From positions 1 to 5,801 of the forward strand of contig JADFNA010000127.1 of the NCBI GenBank assembly GCA_022563625.1: 5,801 nt of DNA, given 5' to 3'. Below the pieces are notes generated by a model. That model had not been told where the DNA came from, ran no database searches, and worked only from the letters and a program-made list of their open reading frames with translations. Positions 1 to 5,318 of the stretch are shown piece after piece. Every line of letters starts with the position of its first letter. Within the stretch, counting starts at the first letter, position 1. The position numbers and the translations under genes were made by a program. This DNA comes from Candidatus Zixiibacteriota bacterium. Its GTDB lineage: Bacteria > Zixibacteria > MSB-5A5 > GN15 > JACZUZ01.

Positions 1-280
1 GGATAATCGTATTGTCGCCGACGGTTAAAATAGTTTCCTCACCGGAAAATTTCATGTCCTGCGGTTCGGTCCCCACCGCTGCTCCGTGTGACACTATCAC
101 CTGTTCGCCCAGCCGGGCGCCGGAGGCTATTTTTGCGCAGCTATCAATTTTGCAGCCAGGGCCAATAACAACGTCATCTTCAATGATAGCGCCCGGGCCC
201 ACAATCACGTCCGGGGCCAACTCGGCGCCCGGTGAAACAACCGCCGAGGAATGGATCATTGTCTCAACGGCGACTGTCAT
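1..280 (-). CDS. lpxA: LpxA, UDP-N-acetylglucosamine acyltransferase (N-terminal part; cut by window edge)
   Basis: LpxA transfers an R-3-hydroxyacyl chain from acyl-ACP to the 3-OH of UDP-GlcNAc, the first step of lipid A synthesis, in the cytoplasm. I translated this frame by hand: 93 residues are visible of a family usually about 255-265 long. The N-terminus reads MTVAVETMIHSSAVVSPGAE, followed by left-handed beta-helix hexapeptide repeats (VIVGPG, VVIGPG, about residues 26-60). The LpxA landmark PQDMKF is at 73-78 and GDNTII is at 88-93, just before the window ends. The catalytic histidine lies beyond the edge. The ATG at 280-278 overlaps the TGA of lpxC-fabZ (279-277) as ATGA. There is no strong ribosome binding site before it, so it is probably translated by coupling from the upstream gene. 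Its promoter is that of lpxC-fabZ. Family assignment is secure from the sequence and gene order. Confidence 0.93.
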   Translation of the reverse strand, partial: MTVAVETMIHSSAVVSPGAELAPDVIVGPGAIIEDDVVIGPGCKIDSCAKIASGARLGEQVIVSHGAAVGTEPQDMKFSGEETILTVGDNTII

Positions 281-1668
281 CGGTCTACCACTACCGCCAC
301 AAAATCTGCCGAAGCGACTTCGACATCGCCGACAAACGCAGACCCGGACATCTTGCACGTGTTGCGGCGGAATGTCAGCAGATCCAGTTCCAGCCTGAGC
401 TGGTCTCCCGGCACAACCGGTTTGCGGAACTTTACATTGTTGATCGACATGAAATAGACGATCTTGTTTTCCTGGTCGGGGATTGCGTTCAACAGCAGAG
501 CGCCGCCCGCCTGCGCCAGCGATTCGAGGATCAACACACCCGGCATAATCGGATGGTCCGGGAAATGTCCCTGGAAAAACGGCTCATTGATAGAAACATT
601 CTTGATCGCGACAACATGCTTGCCGGGATCAAGATCAATGATCCGGTCAATGAGCAAAAAAGGATAGCGATGCGGGATCATCTTCAGGATGCTGTTGATA
701 TCCATAAAAATTTCACTGTCCGGACTCTGGTATTTGTTGCGCAATTCCTTTTTCGTCTGCAGCCTGCGAATCTTTCGCGCCAGTTCCACATTCGCCTTGT
801 GCCCGCTGCGGGCGGCCAGAATATGCCCGCGAATCGGAGCGCCGACGAGATACAAATCACCCAGCAGGTCCAGCGCCTTGTGCCGCACCGGTTCATTGGG
901 GAAACGCAGCTTGACATCATTCACAATCCCCGTTTTGCCCACAAACACGCGCTCTTTTATATTCAGCGCCTTGCTTATTCTATCTACATCAGATTGTCCG
1001 TTGACGGAATCGACAATCACAACGGCATTCTCCAGAGAGCCGCCTTTGATTAAACCCATCTCTTTCAAATGTTCGACTTCCGAAAGAAAACAAAACGTGC
1101 GCGCCGGAGCGAATTCATTGACAAATTCATCTTCGAGACTGACCAGCGTCGTGTACTGTGTGCCCAGCGCCGGGTCTTTGTAGTCAACCAGGAACGTGAT
1201 ACGAAGATCATTGGATGGTGTGACAACAATGTCCACATTGCGGTCAGGCTCGCTATAGGAAAGCGGCTCATCAATTTGAATAAACCGCTTGTCGGCGTCC
1301 TGGTCGATGATACCGGCGTCCAGCAGCTTCTCAACAAACGGAGACGCCGAACCATCCATCACCGGCGGCTCATTGTCCGAAAGCTCCACATCAATGTTAT
1401 CAATTTCCAGTCCGGCCAGGGAGGCCAGCACATGTTCGACCGTGTACACACGGGCGTCACCGTTCGCCAGCGTTGTGCCGCGTGAAATATCCACCACATT
1501 GTCAATGTCCGCCTTGATTCTCGGCGAACCCGGCAAATCCACACGGACGAAATGGACGCCTTCGTCAATCGCGGCCGGCTTGAATGTCATCGTACAGTTT
1601 TTGCCCGTATGCAGTCCTATCCCGCTAATACTGGCCGGCGACTTTATTGTTCTCTGTTTTAAATGCAT
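277..1668 (-). CDS. lpxC/fabZ: Bifunctional LpxC-FabZ: UDP-3-O-acyl-GlcNAc deacetylase / 3-hydroxyacyl-ACP dehydratase
   Basis: This is a 463-residue cytoplasmic fusion enzyme. The N-terminal LpxC domain (about 1-305) is the zinc deacetylase that commits the cell to lipid A. SGIGLHTG is at 15-22, VEHVLASLAGL at 77-87 with zinc ligand H79, and MDGSASPF at 104-111. HKALDLLGD at 263-271 supplies ligands H263 and D267, and SGH at 288-290 supplies the general-acid H290. A charged linker (about 301-322) leads to the FabZ hot-dog domain (about 323-463): PHRYPFLLIDRI at 332-343, then GHF with catalytic H368 and LES with E382, 14 residues apart as in known FabZ. All expected catalytic residues are present, so both activities are probably intact. 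The fusion is known from Bacteroidetes and relatives. The ribosome binding site is weak (AGGCG); a sigma-70-like promoter sits about 40-65 bases upstream. The stop overlaps lpxA. Confidence 0.96.
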   Translation of the reverse strand: MHLKQRTIKSPASISGIGLHTGKNCTMTFKPAAIDEGVHFVRVDLPGSPRIKADIDNVVDISRGTTLANGDARVYTVEHVLASLAGLEIDNIDVELSDNEPPVMDGSASPFVEKLLDAGIIDQDADKRFIQIDEPLSYSEPDRNVDIVVTPSNDLRITFLVDYKDPALGTQYTTLVSLEDEFVNEFAPARTFCFLSEVEHLKEMGLIKGGSLENAVVIVDSVNGQSDVDRISKALNIKERVFVGKTGIVNDVKLRFPNEPVRHKALDLLGDLYLVGAPIRGHILAARSGHKANVELARKIRRLQTKKELRNKYQSPDSEIFMDINSILKMIPHRYPFLLIDRIIDLDPGKHVVAIKNVSINEPFFQGHFPDHPIMPGVLILESLAQAGGALLLNAIPDQENKIVYFMSINNVKFRKPVVPGDQLRLELDLLTFRRNTCKMSGSAFVGDVEVASADFVAVVVDR

Positions 1669-1706
1669 TTTCGCCTGTGGGTTGGTTACCCGTTGCTCCG
1701 GCGCAG

Positions 1707-1735
1707 AGTATAACTCCGAGCGCCTGTCAATTCAA
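1707..1735 (-). promoter_or_regulatory. Sigma-70-type promoter for lpxC-fabZ-lpxA
   Basis: Read on the minus strand, TTGAAT (1735-1730) is the -35 box and TATACT (1712-1707) the -10 box, with an optimal 17-base spacer. Transcription would start near 1700, giving a leader of about 32 bases before the lpxC ATG at 1668. A perfect TTGACA overlaps the spacer but is only 12 bases from the -10, so TTGAAT is the better choice. The promoter lies in the 99-base gap after the ribbon-helix-helix gene, so the lpx genes can be transcribed separately from the two regulators. Confidence 0.65.
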
Positions 1736-1767
1736 GCGCCGGGAGCTGCCGAAACGCCCCGCCATTC

Positions 1768-2016
1768 CTATATCTCCTTTATCTCCTTGACCTTACGGGC
1801 CTTGCGGAACAATTCCACATACTCGCGCACCATGACCCGTTCGGCCTCGGATATACCCCGCATAACCGGGATGCCGACCTTCAGCAACGCCCGCACCATA
1901 TCCGCCGTCGTGCGGTCATATATCTCAGCCAGCTCTTTCAACTGGTTTTTCAATTCGTATGAGACAAATACATTCAAGCAATGCTCCCCGCGCAATTTTT
2001 TCAGTTCTTTTGACAT
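1768..2016 (-). CDS. Small ribbon-helix-helix (CopG/Arc-like) DNA-binding protein
   Basis: This is an 82-residue protein starting MSKELKKLRGEH. Residues about 13-50 (strand LNVFVSYELKNQLKELAEIY, then DRTTADMVRALLKVGI) have the pattern of a ribbon-helix-helix fold: a short alternating strand that would pair in a dimer, then two helices. A basic, helical tail ends in KARKVKEIKEI. Such proteins usually bind DNA as dimers and often repress their own operon. The reading frame is open for 35 more codons upstream, but the ATG at 2016 has a strong GGAGGA site just before it, so I chose it. The gene begins 34 bases after the sigma-like gene ends, so the two are probably one operon. No toxin partner is visible, so it is not obviously an antitoxin. 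The fold is inferred from pattern only; the target is unknown. Confidence 0.72.
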   Translation of the reverse strand: MSKELKKLRGEHCLNVFVSYELKNQLKELAEIYDRTTADMVRALLKVGIPVMRGISEAERVMVREYVELFRKARKVKEIKEI

Positions 2017-2020
2017 TTCT

Positions 2021-2026
2021 TCCTCC
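2021..2026 (-). promoter_or_regulatory. Strong ribosome binding site deciding the start of the ribbon-helix-helix gene
   Basis: GGAGGA on the minus strand lies four bases before the ATG at 2016-2014. It supports the short 82-residue protein over the longer frame whose first ATG is at 2121, which would overlap the end of the upstream gene by about 70 bases. Confidence 0.75.
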
Positions 2027-2050
2027 ACATTATAAGACAACTGAAACAGA

Positions 2051-2551
2051 TTATTGATTATCGAGGCTTTCCAGCCGGTGATACTTAATATGCCCCACCA
2101 GCGTTTGTGGTGAGCGGACATTGATATTCAATTTTTCGCGCAACTCGCGCAGGACCCTCCGCCAGGTTTCCTCCGGAGACTTTGACAGGACAATTTTCTC
2201 TGCCTCCACGCGCTTCTCCGCGTCACAGATGACACACTTTTTTTCTGGGCCAGTCGTTATTCCATAACGCGTCTGAACATATCCCGCCAACAGCCGCCGC
2301 AGTTTGAGCCGCCCGCTGCGAATCCGGCGCTCCACGCCACGGCGTGTCAGATTCATCCGGGCGGAGATTTCATCCAGCGGTCGCGCCAGAAAATGAAAAA
2401 GCTCCAGCGCTTCTCTTTCTGAAGGCTCCAGCCTGTTAAGGGCCTCCCGGACTTTCTGCGACAATTCATTGTCCTGCGATTGGCTTGAATTACCGGCGCT
2501 GGATTTCTGGCAATACCAATCCATCCATTCTTCATAACGCATGGTCCCCAT
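2051..2551 (-). CDS. Sigma-70 region-4-like helix-turn-helix protein with C-terminal CxxC...HxxxH motif
   Basis: This is a 166-residue putative DNA-binding regulator. Residues about 30-90 resemble the sigma-70 region 4 / ECF-sigma helix-turn-helix: LNRLEPSEREALELFHFLAR, then LDEISARMNLTRRGVERRIR and a basic RLKLRRLL helix. There is no region 2, so it is unlikely to be a complete sigma factor. The C-terminal part has CVIC (C106, C109) and HIKYH (H154, H158) flanking about 44 residues. This resembles small zinc-bound helix-turn-helix modules in which CxxC and HxxxH clamp the domain, although here the insert is longer and more charged. The ATG at 2551 follows a GGAGG about 12 bases upstream, which is a long spacing; an alternative ATG is at 2542. 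It is the first gene of a probable two-gene operon with the ribbon-helix-helix protein. The exact family is not recognised and the target is unknown. Confidence 0.7.
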   Translation of the reverse strand: MGTMRYEEWMDWYCQKSSAGNSSQSQDNELSQKVREALNRLEPSEREALELFHFLARPLDEISARMNLTRRGVERRIRSGRLKLRRLLAGYVQTRYGITTGPEKKCVICDAEKRVEAEKIVLSKSPEETWRRVLRELREKLNINVRSPQTLVGHIKYHRLESLDNQ

Positions 2552-2579
2552 CTAATCGGCTTCCCTCCATTAATTCGTG

Positions 2580-2624
2580 TTCGATTACCCGCGCCCACAA
2601 ATCGAGGCGCGCCGTTTCGATTAC
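2580..2624. repeat. 9-bp direct repeat upstream of the regulator gene (candidate operator)
   Basis: TTCGATTAC occurs at 2580-2588 and again at 2616-2624, 36 bases apart, with an inverted AATCGA near 2600 and the palindrome GGCGCGCC (2606-2613) between them. The cluster lies 30-75 bases upstream of the sigma-like gene, where an autoregulatory operator would be expected. The repeat is visible; the role is inference. Confidence 0.35.
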
Positions 2625-2799
2625 ATGAAAGCGGCCGGTGAGGCATGTGGTCTATTACACGACTGTCATATCGTGGCTGTTGAATTTTCGGAGGGATCTA
2701 TCGCATAGTCACAACTGTGTGGCGGTGAAGGTTACGCGCTTGTTCGGTGTTCATTACTTCAAACTGTCTCTCGCTCTTTGAGAGCTATATCACATCAAA

Positions 2800-2811
2800 T
2801 GATACGTATCA
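2800..2811. repeat. 12-bp perfect palindrome TGATACGTATCA
   Basis: This is a perfect dyad in AT-rich non-coding sequence, followed 7 bases later by a second perfect palindrome, GCGCTAGCGC (2819-2828). It could be a dimeric repressor site, but no binding family is recognised and a chance palindrome is possible. Confidence 0.3.
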
Positions 2812-2817
2812 CTCTGA

Positions 2818-2893
2818 GGCGCTAGCGCGTAGGGCAGAACCGAGCCAGTGGCGCAACCACCCTGCGGTTCTGCCTCTCCGAGAATTCAGCGCC
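2818..2893. repeat. Nested hairpin element in the intergenic region
   Basis: The outer arms are GGCGCT (2818-2823) and AGCGCC (2888-2893). Inside, GGCAGAACCG (2833-2842) pairs perfectly with CGGTTCTGCC (2865-2874), and within that loop GTGG (2848-2851) pairs with CCAC (2857-2860). The right side runs into six A's and GCC. Parts of it (GCAACC, TCTGCC, AGAATT, AGCGC in the same order) recur in the element near 5420-5502. This suggests a palindromic repeat family rather than a terminator, since neither neighbouring gene ends here. Confidence 0.5.
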
Positions 2894-2927
2894 AAAAAAG
2901 CCAGTATTCTGGCCGGCTGGCCTCAAG

Positions 2928-2956
2928 TTGTCGCCAATCCGATATAGATATATACT
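2928..2956 (+). promoter_or_regulatory. Sigma-70-type promoter for the CPBP protease
   Basis: The -35 box TTGTCG (2928-2933) and the -10 box TATACT (2951-2956) are separated by 17 bases. Transcription would start near 2963, giving a leader of about 35 bases. The -10 hexamer and spacer length match those of the lpxC promoter. The -35 matches only four of six consensus bases. Confidence 0.5.
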
Positions 2957-2965
2957 TGCCTCCCT

Positions 2966-2982
2966 GCCGGGAATATTCCGGC
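2966..2982 (+). promoter_or_regulatory. Small hairpin in the protease leader
   Basis: GCCGG (2966-2970) and CCGGC (2978-2982) pair around a 7-base loop, right at the 5' end of the predicted transcript. It contains the palindrome GGAATATTCC. It could stabilise the mRNA or act as a protein site; function unknown. Confidence 0.3.
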
Positions 2983-2997
2983 CCGGGGCCACTTATA

Positions 2998-3792
2998 ATG
3001 TCAGACGAACTAGAAAGATTTCCAGCATTCGAAGCCGCCTCGGCAGAGTCGAATGTGCCTCAAGAGACCGATGAGCTTTTCGGCGGCCGGCCGTTTCGCC
3101 TGCGCCTGATTACATTCGTAACTCTGGGGTTGCTGATTATCTGGCCGCTTTCAAATCTGCTGTTCACCACCGACCCGGCTGAAATGATAGAGATGCTGGC
3201 GGCGAATCCGATAATCTTCTATGTCACAACCATCGTCTTTTTGTGGATGATCTTCGCGCTGGTATATCTCGCGGTCTGGCGTGAGAATCAAAGTCTGCTG
3301 GAAATTGGTTTGACCAGGTTCAAATCAATTCATATTTTCTGGTCACTGTCGTTTTTTATGGCGAGCGCACTGGTGTTGGTTGGACTCGAAAGCCTGCTGA
3401 CATCAATGGGATATCCCACGCTCGGCGAGTTGGAACTGCTTCTGCCCGACACAAATGTCGAGCGCATATGGTGGGTGGCCCTGTCTTTTACTGCCGGGTT
3501 CTGCGAGGAAATTGCATTCCGGGGGTATCTGATGACCCGCCTGTGGCGTATGACGCCCAAGTCCTGGCCGCGCCCAACGCGCCATGTGATAATAGTAGCT
3601 ATATCATCAGTAGTCTTTGGCGTCGGCCACACCTATCAGGGCCTGGCGGGTTTTGTTTTGATCACCGCCTATGGCATCATGATCGCGCTGTTGTTCCTCA
3701 GAACAAGATCACTCTGGCCCTGCATCTGGGCTCATTTCCTGTTGGACTTCTACAACATCTTCGTTCCGTTTATGGAAAACAACAATCCATAA
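2998..3792 (+). CDS. CPBP-family intramembrane metalloprotease (CAAX protease / Abi-like)
   Basis: This is a 264-residue polytopic membrane protein with the three motifs of the CPBP (Rce1/Abi) family. EEIAFR is at 170-175 (E170, E171, R175), FGVGH at 207-211 (H211) and HFLLD at 246-250 (H246, D250); these residues form the active site within the membrane. Hydrophobic segments lie at about 36-56, 72-97, 113-133, 157-172, 196-210 and 214-236. A hydrophilic N-terminal tail of about 30 residues is probably cytoplasmic. Bacterial members cleave membrane proteins or process peptides such as bacteriocins, but most have no known substrate. I chose the ATG at 2998 because it lies just after a promoter and precedes family-like sequence; the same frame is open further upstream through the hairpin element, which is unlikely to be translated. 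The ribosome binding site is weak. The gene appears single, and its neighbours give no substrate clue. Confidence 0.88.
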   Translation: MSDELERFPAFEAASAESNVPQETDELFGGRPFRLRLITFVTLGLLIIWPLSNLLFTTDPAEMIEMLAANPIIFYVTTIVFLWMIFALVYLAVWRENQSLLEIGLTRFKSIHIFWSLSFFMASALVLVGLESLLTSMGYPTLGELELLLPDTNVERIWWVALSFTAGFCEEIAFRGYLMTRLWRMTPKSWPRPTRHVIIVAISSVVFGVGHTYQGLAGFVLITAYGIMIALLFLRTRSLWPCIWAHFLLDFYNIFVPFMENNNP

Positions 3793-3797
3793 ATGTT

Positions 3798-3834
3798 TTT
3801 GCGAATAGTCCGCCGCAGGCGGACTCCTCGCAAA
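3798..3834. repeat. Strong GC-rich hairpin after the protease gene
   Basis: AGTCCGCC (3807-3814) pairs perfectly with GGCGGACT (3818-3825) around the loop GCA. After a 2x2 internal mismatch, TTTGCGA (3798-3804) pairs with TCGCAAA (3828-3834). It starts 6 bases after the protease stop and could protect or end that mRNA. However, no T-run follows on either strand, so it is not a standard intrinsic terminator and looks more like a dispersed REP-type palindrome. Confidence 0.55.
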
Positions 3835-3844
3835 GACAGGTAGA

Positions 3845-3964
3845 GGTTTTTCAACAGGCCCTAGAAGGGCAAGCCACCAAGCCTTGCTAGTATAATCCTA
3901 TTGCTTATATTATCCAAAGTAGGGACGTTCGTCCACTAACGTGGCCGACGCCTGTTTAACAACC
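3845..3964. repeat. Possible 120-base inverted-repeat element (MITE-like remnant)
   Basis: GGTTTTTCAACAGGC (3845-3859) and GCCTGTTTAACAACC (3950-3964) are inverted copies matching at 13 of 15 positions. The 90 bases between contain no gene. Its size and ends would fit a miniature inverted-repeat element or the relics of an insertion sequence. No clear target duplication is visible, so a chance match is not excluded. Confidence 0.3.
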
Positions 3965-3989
3965 CAAGCTAGTCAGTCCGCCTAAGCAG

Positions 3990-4017
3990 TTGACTTTTCA
4001 CAGTTGCATATTATAGA
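3990..4017 (+). promoter_or_regulatory. Possible promoter for the FG-GAP protein gene
   Basis: TTGACT (3990-3995) is followed after 16 bases by TATAGA (4012-4017). Transcription would start near 4024, leaving about 67 bases of leader before the ATG at 4091. The -35 is good and the -10 mediocre. The rest of 3793-4090 contains no gene. Confidence 0.4.
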
Positions 4018-4075
4018 CGCCACGGGAATCATCATGAACTCAATAAAAACAACTCGCGCCCTTGCCCATCCGGCC

Positions 4076-4081
4076 AAGGAG
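4076..4081 (+). promoter_or_regulatory. Ribosome binding site deciding the start of the FG-GAP gene
   Basis: AAGGAG lies nine bases before the ATG at 4091, ideal spacing. It favours the start that begins with a signal peptide over the in-frame upstream TTG (4004) and ATG (4034). Confidence 0.7.
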
Positions 4082-4090
4082 AATACTGTG

Positions 4091-5299
4091 ATGAGGATTG
4101 TATCGACCTGCCTGGTTATCCAATCTTTATATACAATCTTGGCTCTGTCAGAGGAGATTCCTGACCAGTCGGCTCCAGCGGTCCAAGTCTGTGCGCCAAC
4201 CTATTTCTTGCTCGGGCACGAGCATGATGCGTCGTTCGGCACTTCTCTCTCCGGAGCCGATGACGTCAATGGAGACGGTTTTCCCGACTTCATTATCGGG
4301 GCTTCAGAGTTCAAGCCTGCTGGATCAAGAAGCGGGCGGGCTGTAGTCTTTTCTGGCGCTACCGGCGATGCGCTCTACGTCTTTCGGGGACAGTTTGAAT
4401 ACCAAACTTTTGGATCGTCCGTGGCCGGTCCCGGAGACGTGGATCAAGATGGCTTCGCTGATTTACTCATCGGCGCCAGTGATAACTCAGCTCCGAATAC
4501 GGGCCCGGGGAAAGCGTTTGTTTTTTCCGGCAGGGACGGTGACACACTTTATGTTTTCACGGGAGAAGCTCCGTTAGATAGATTCGGCCACCAAGTGTCC
4601 TGGGTCGGAGACGTGAACATGGACGGGCATCCGGATATCCTGGTTGGCGCCCCGGGCAACGATGGCTCCGCTACAAAAACGGGACGAGTATATGTGTTTT
4701 CCGGATCCGATGGTGCAACACTCCATGCAATCTCGGGCGCTAAAGAGAATGATCATATGGGTTACGTCGTTGCCGGTCTTGGAGATGTTGATGGGGACGG
4801 AGCGACGGATTTTGCGATAAGAAATCGCCCTGTTGGATCGCCGAACGATGTCTATGTGATATCCGGGTCAGATGGTGACACTCTTATGTTCTTTGAAGAC
4901 GCCGATTTTGTATCCAAGTGTGGAGATATCAATTCGGATGGGTACGCTGATGTCGTTGCCGGCAGGGTTGACACGTCTCGCGTATACTCCGGGCTTGACC
5001 GTTCAATTCTCCTGGAATTCGTGAATGTTGTGGCAATTTCTGGAGCAGGAGACGTGAATGCGGACGGCATTCCCGATATTGTCGCAACATCTTTTAACGG
5101 AGGTGTGGCCGTGGTTTACGTCTTCTCGGGCCTAACCGGTGACACACTCGTCGGATACAGGAACAATTTGTCTCTCCGATCGTTTGGAGCAAGGGTAACT
5201 GGGATCGGAGACTTCAACAATGACGGTTTTGCAGATATTGGAGTCGGCGCTCGCTCGCGCCCGCGATGGGTACGGTCAGGTCGTTGGTGTGGTCGGTGA
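4091..5299 (+). CDS. Secreted FG-GAP / integrin-alpha-like beta-propeller protein, probably truncated in its last blade
   Basis: The 402-residue product starts with a signal peptide: MR, a hydrophobic core to about residue 19, and a likely cleavage after ALS (18-20). Seven calcium-loop motifs of the DxDxDG type follow: at about 58 (DVNGDGFPD), 116 (DVDQDGFAD), 174 (DVNMDGHPD), 232 (DVDGDGATD), 279 (DINSDGYAD), 321 (DVNADGIPD) and 374 (DFNNDGFAD). Complete units carry GRVYVFSG-like strands before SGxDGDTL turns; the first three repeats are spaced exactly 58 residues apart. Seven repeats would make one closed beta-propeller, usually used for binding outside the cell. The seventh stops after its calcium loop: from about residue 388 the frame reads an arginine/tryptophan-rich tail (RSRPRWVRSGRWCGR) quite unlike the rest. 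The +1 frame there restores a propeller-like strand, so this copy seems frameshifted. The ligand is unknown. Confidence 0.85.
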   Translation: MRIVSTCLVIQSLYTILALSEEIPDQSAPAVQVCAPTYFLLGHEHDASFGTSLSGADDVNGDGFPDFIIGASEFKPAGSRSGRAVVFSGATGDALYVFRGQFEYQTFGSSVAGPGDVDQDGFADLLIGASDNSAPNTGPGKAFVFSGRDGDTLYVFTGEAPLDRFGHQVSWVGDVNMDGHPDILVGAPGNDGSATKTGRVYVFSGSDGATLHAISGAKENDHMGYVVAGLGDVDGDGATDFAIRNRPVGSPNDVYVISGSDGDTLMFFEDADFVSKCGDINSDGYADVVAGRVDTSRVYSGLDRSILLEFVNVVAISGAGDVNADGIPDIVATSFNGGVAVVYVFSGLTGDTLVGYRNNLSLRSFGARVTGIGDFNNDGFADIGVGARSRPRWVRSGRWCGR

Positions 5300-5318
5300 G
5301 ATGATGGGGTGGCTGACA
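5250..5318 (+). pseudogene. Frameshifted remainder of the seventh FG-GAP blade
   Basis: In the +1 frame relative to the FG-GAP gene, the sequence reads LARARDGYGQVVGVVGEMMG. Its GQVVGVVG lies where earlier repeats have GRVYVFSG or GKAFVFSG, about ten residues after the GA that ends the calcium loop. The shift falls in the repetitive tract CGCTCGCTCGCGC (5249-5261), prone to slippage or sequencing error. Homology ends about where the inverted-repeat element starts at 5319. This is a partial remnant overlapping the stop region of the annotated CDS, not a gene of its own. Confidence 0.5.

Larger units (their letters stand above)
2552..2997. other. Intergenic region between divergent units, no gene seen
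   Basis: About 446 bases separate the leftward regulator operon from the rightward protease gene. No reading frame here has a convincing start or protein-like composition. It holds a 9-bp direct repeat near the regulator start, several short palindromes, a large hairpin element (2818-2893) and a promoter for the protease. I saw no clear sigma-70 promoter for the leftward operon. Confidence 0.75.

Noticed and set aside
1709..1731. Perfect TTGACA as -35 of the lpxC promoter
   Set aside because: Only 12 bases separate it from TATACT; the overlapping TTGAAT gives 17.
232..2035. Several long plus-strand open frames across the lpx region
   Set aside because: They are antisense to lpxC-fabZ and the ribbon-helix-helix gene, whose motifs are unmistakable or better supported.
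2572..2596. tRNA-like T-loop (GTTCGATTACCCGCGCCCA)
   Set aside because: The bases flanking TTCGATT do not form the five-pair T stem, and no acceptor, D or anticodon arms fit upstream.
2353..2646. Minus-strand 97-residue frame
   Set aside because: It overlaps the sigma-like gene in another frame and has arginine/proline/tryptophan-rich shadow composition.
2848..2997. Upstream extension of the protease frame
   Set aside because: It would translate through the hairpin element and across the promoter; its sequence is not protein-like and ATG 2998 fits better.
2994..2999. TATAAT overlapping the protease start codon
   Set aside because: A -10 there would start transcription inside the gene; the TTGTCG-17-TATACT pair upstream is better placed.
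3891..3896. Perfect TATAAT as a promoter
   Set aside because: No -35-like hexamer at 16-18 bases and no extended -10; it lies about 190 bases from the next gene.
4004..4090. Longer FG-GAP start at TTG 4004 or ATG 4034
   Set aside because: Neither has a good ribosome binding site, and both would bury the signal peptide; ATG 4091 has AAGGAG at ideal spacing.
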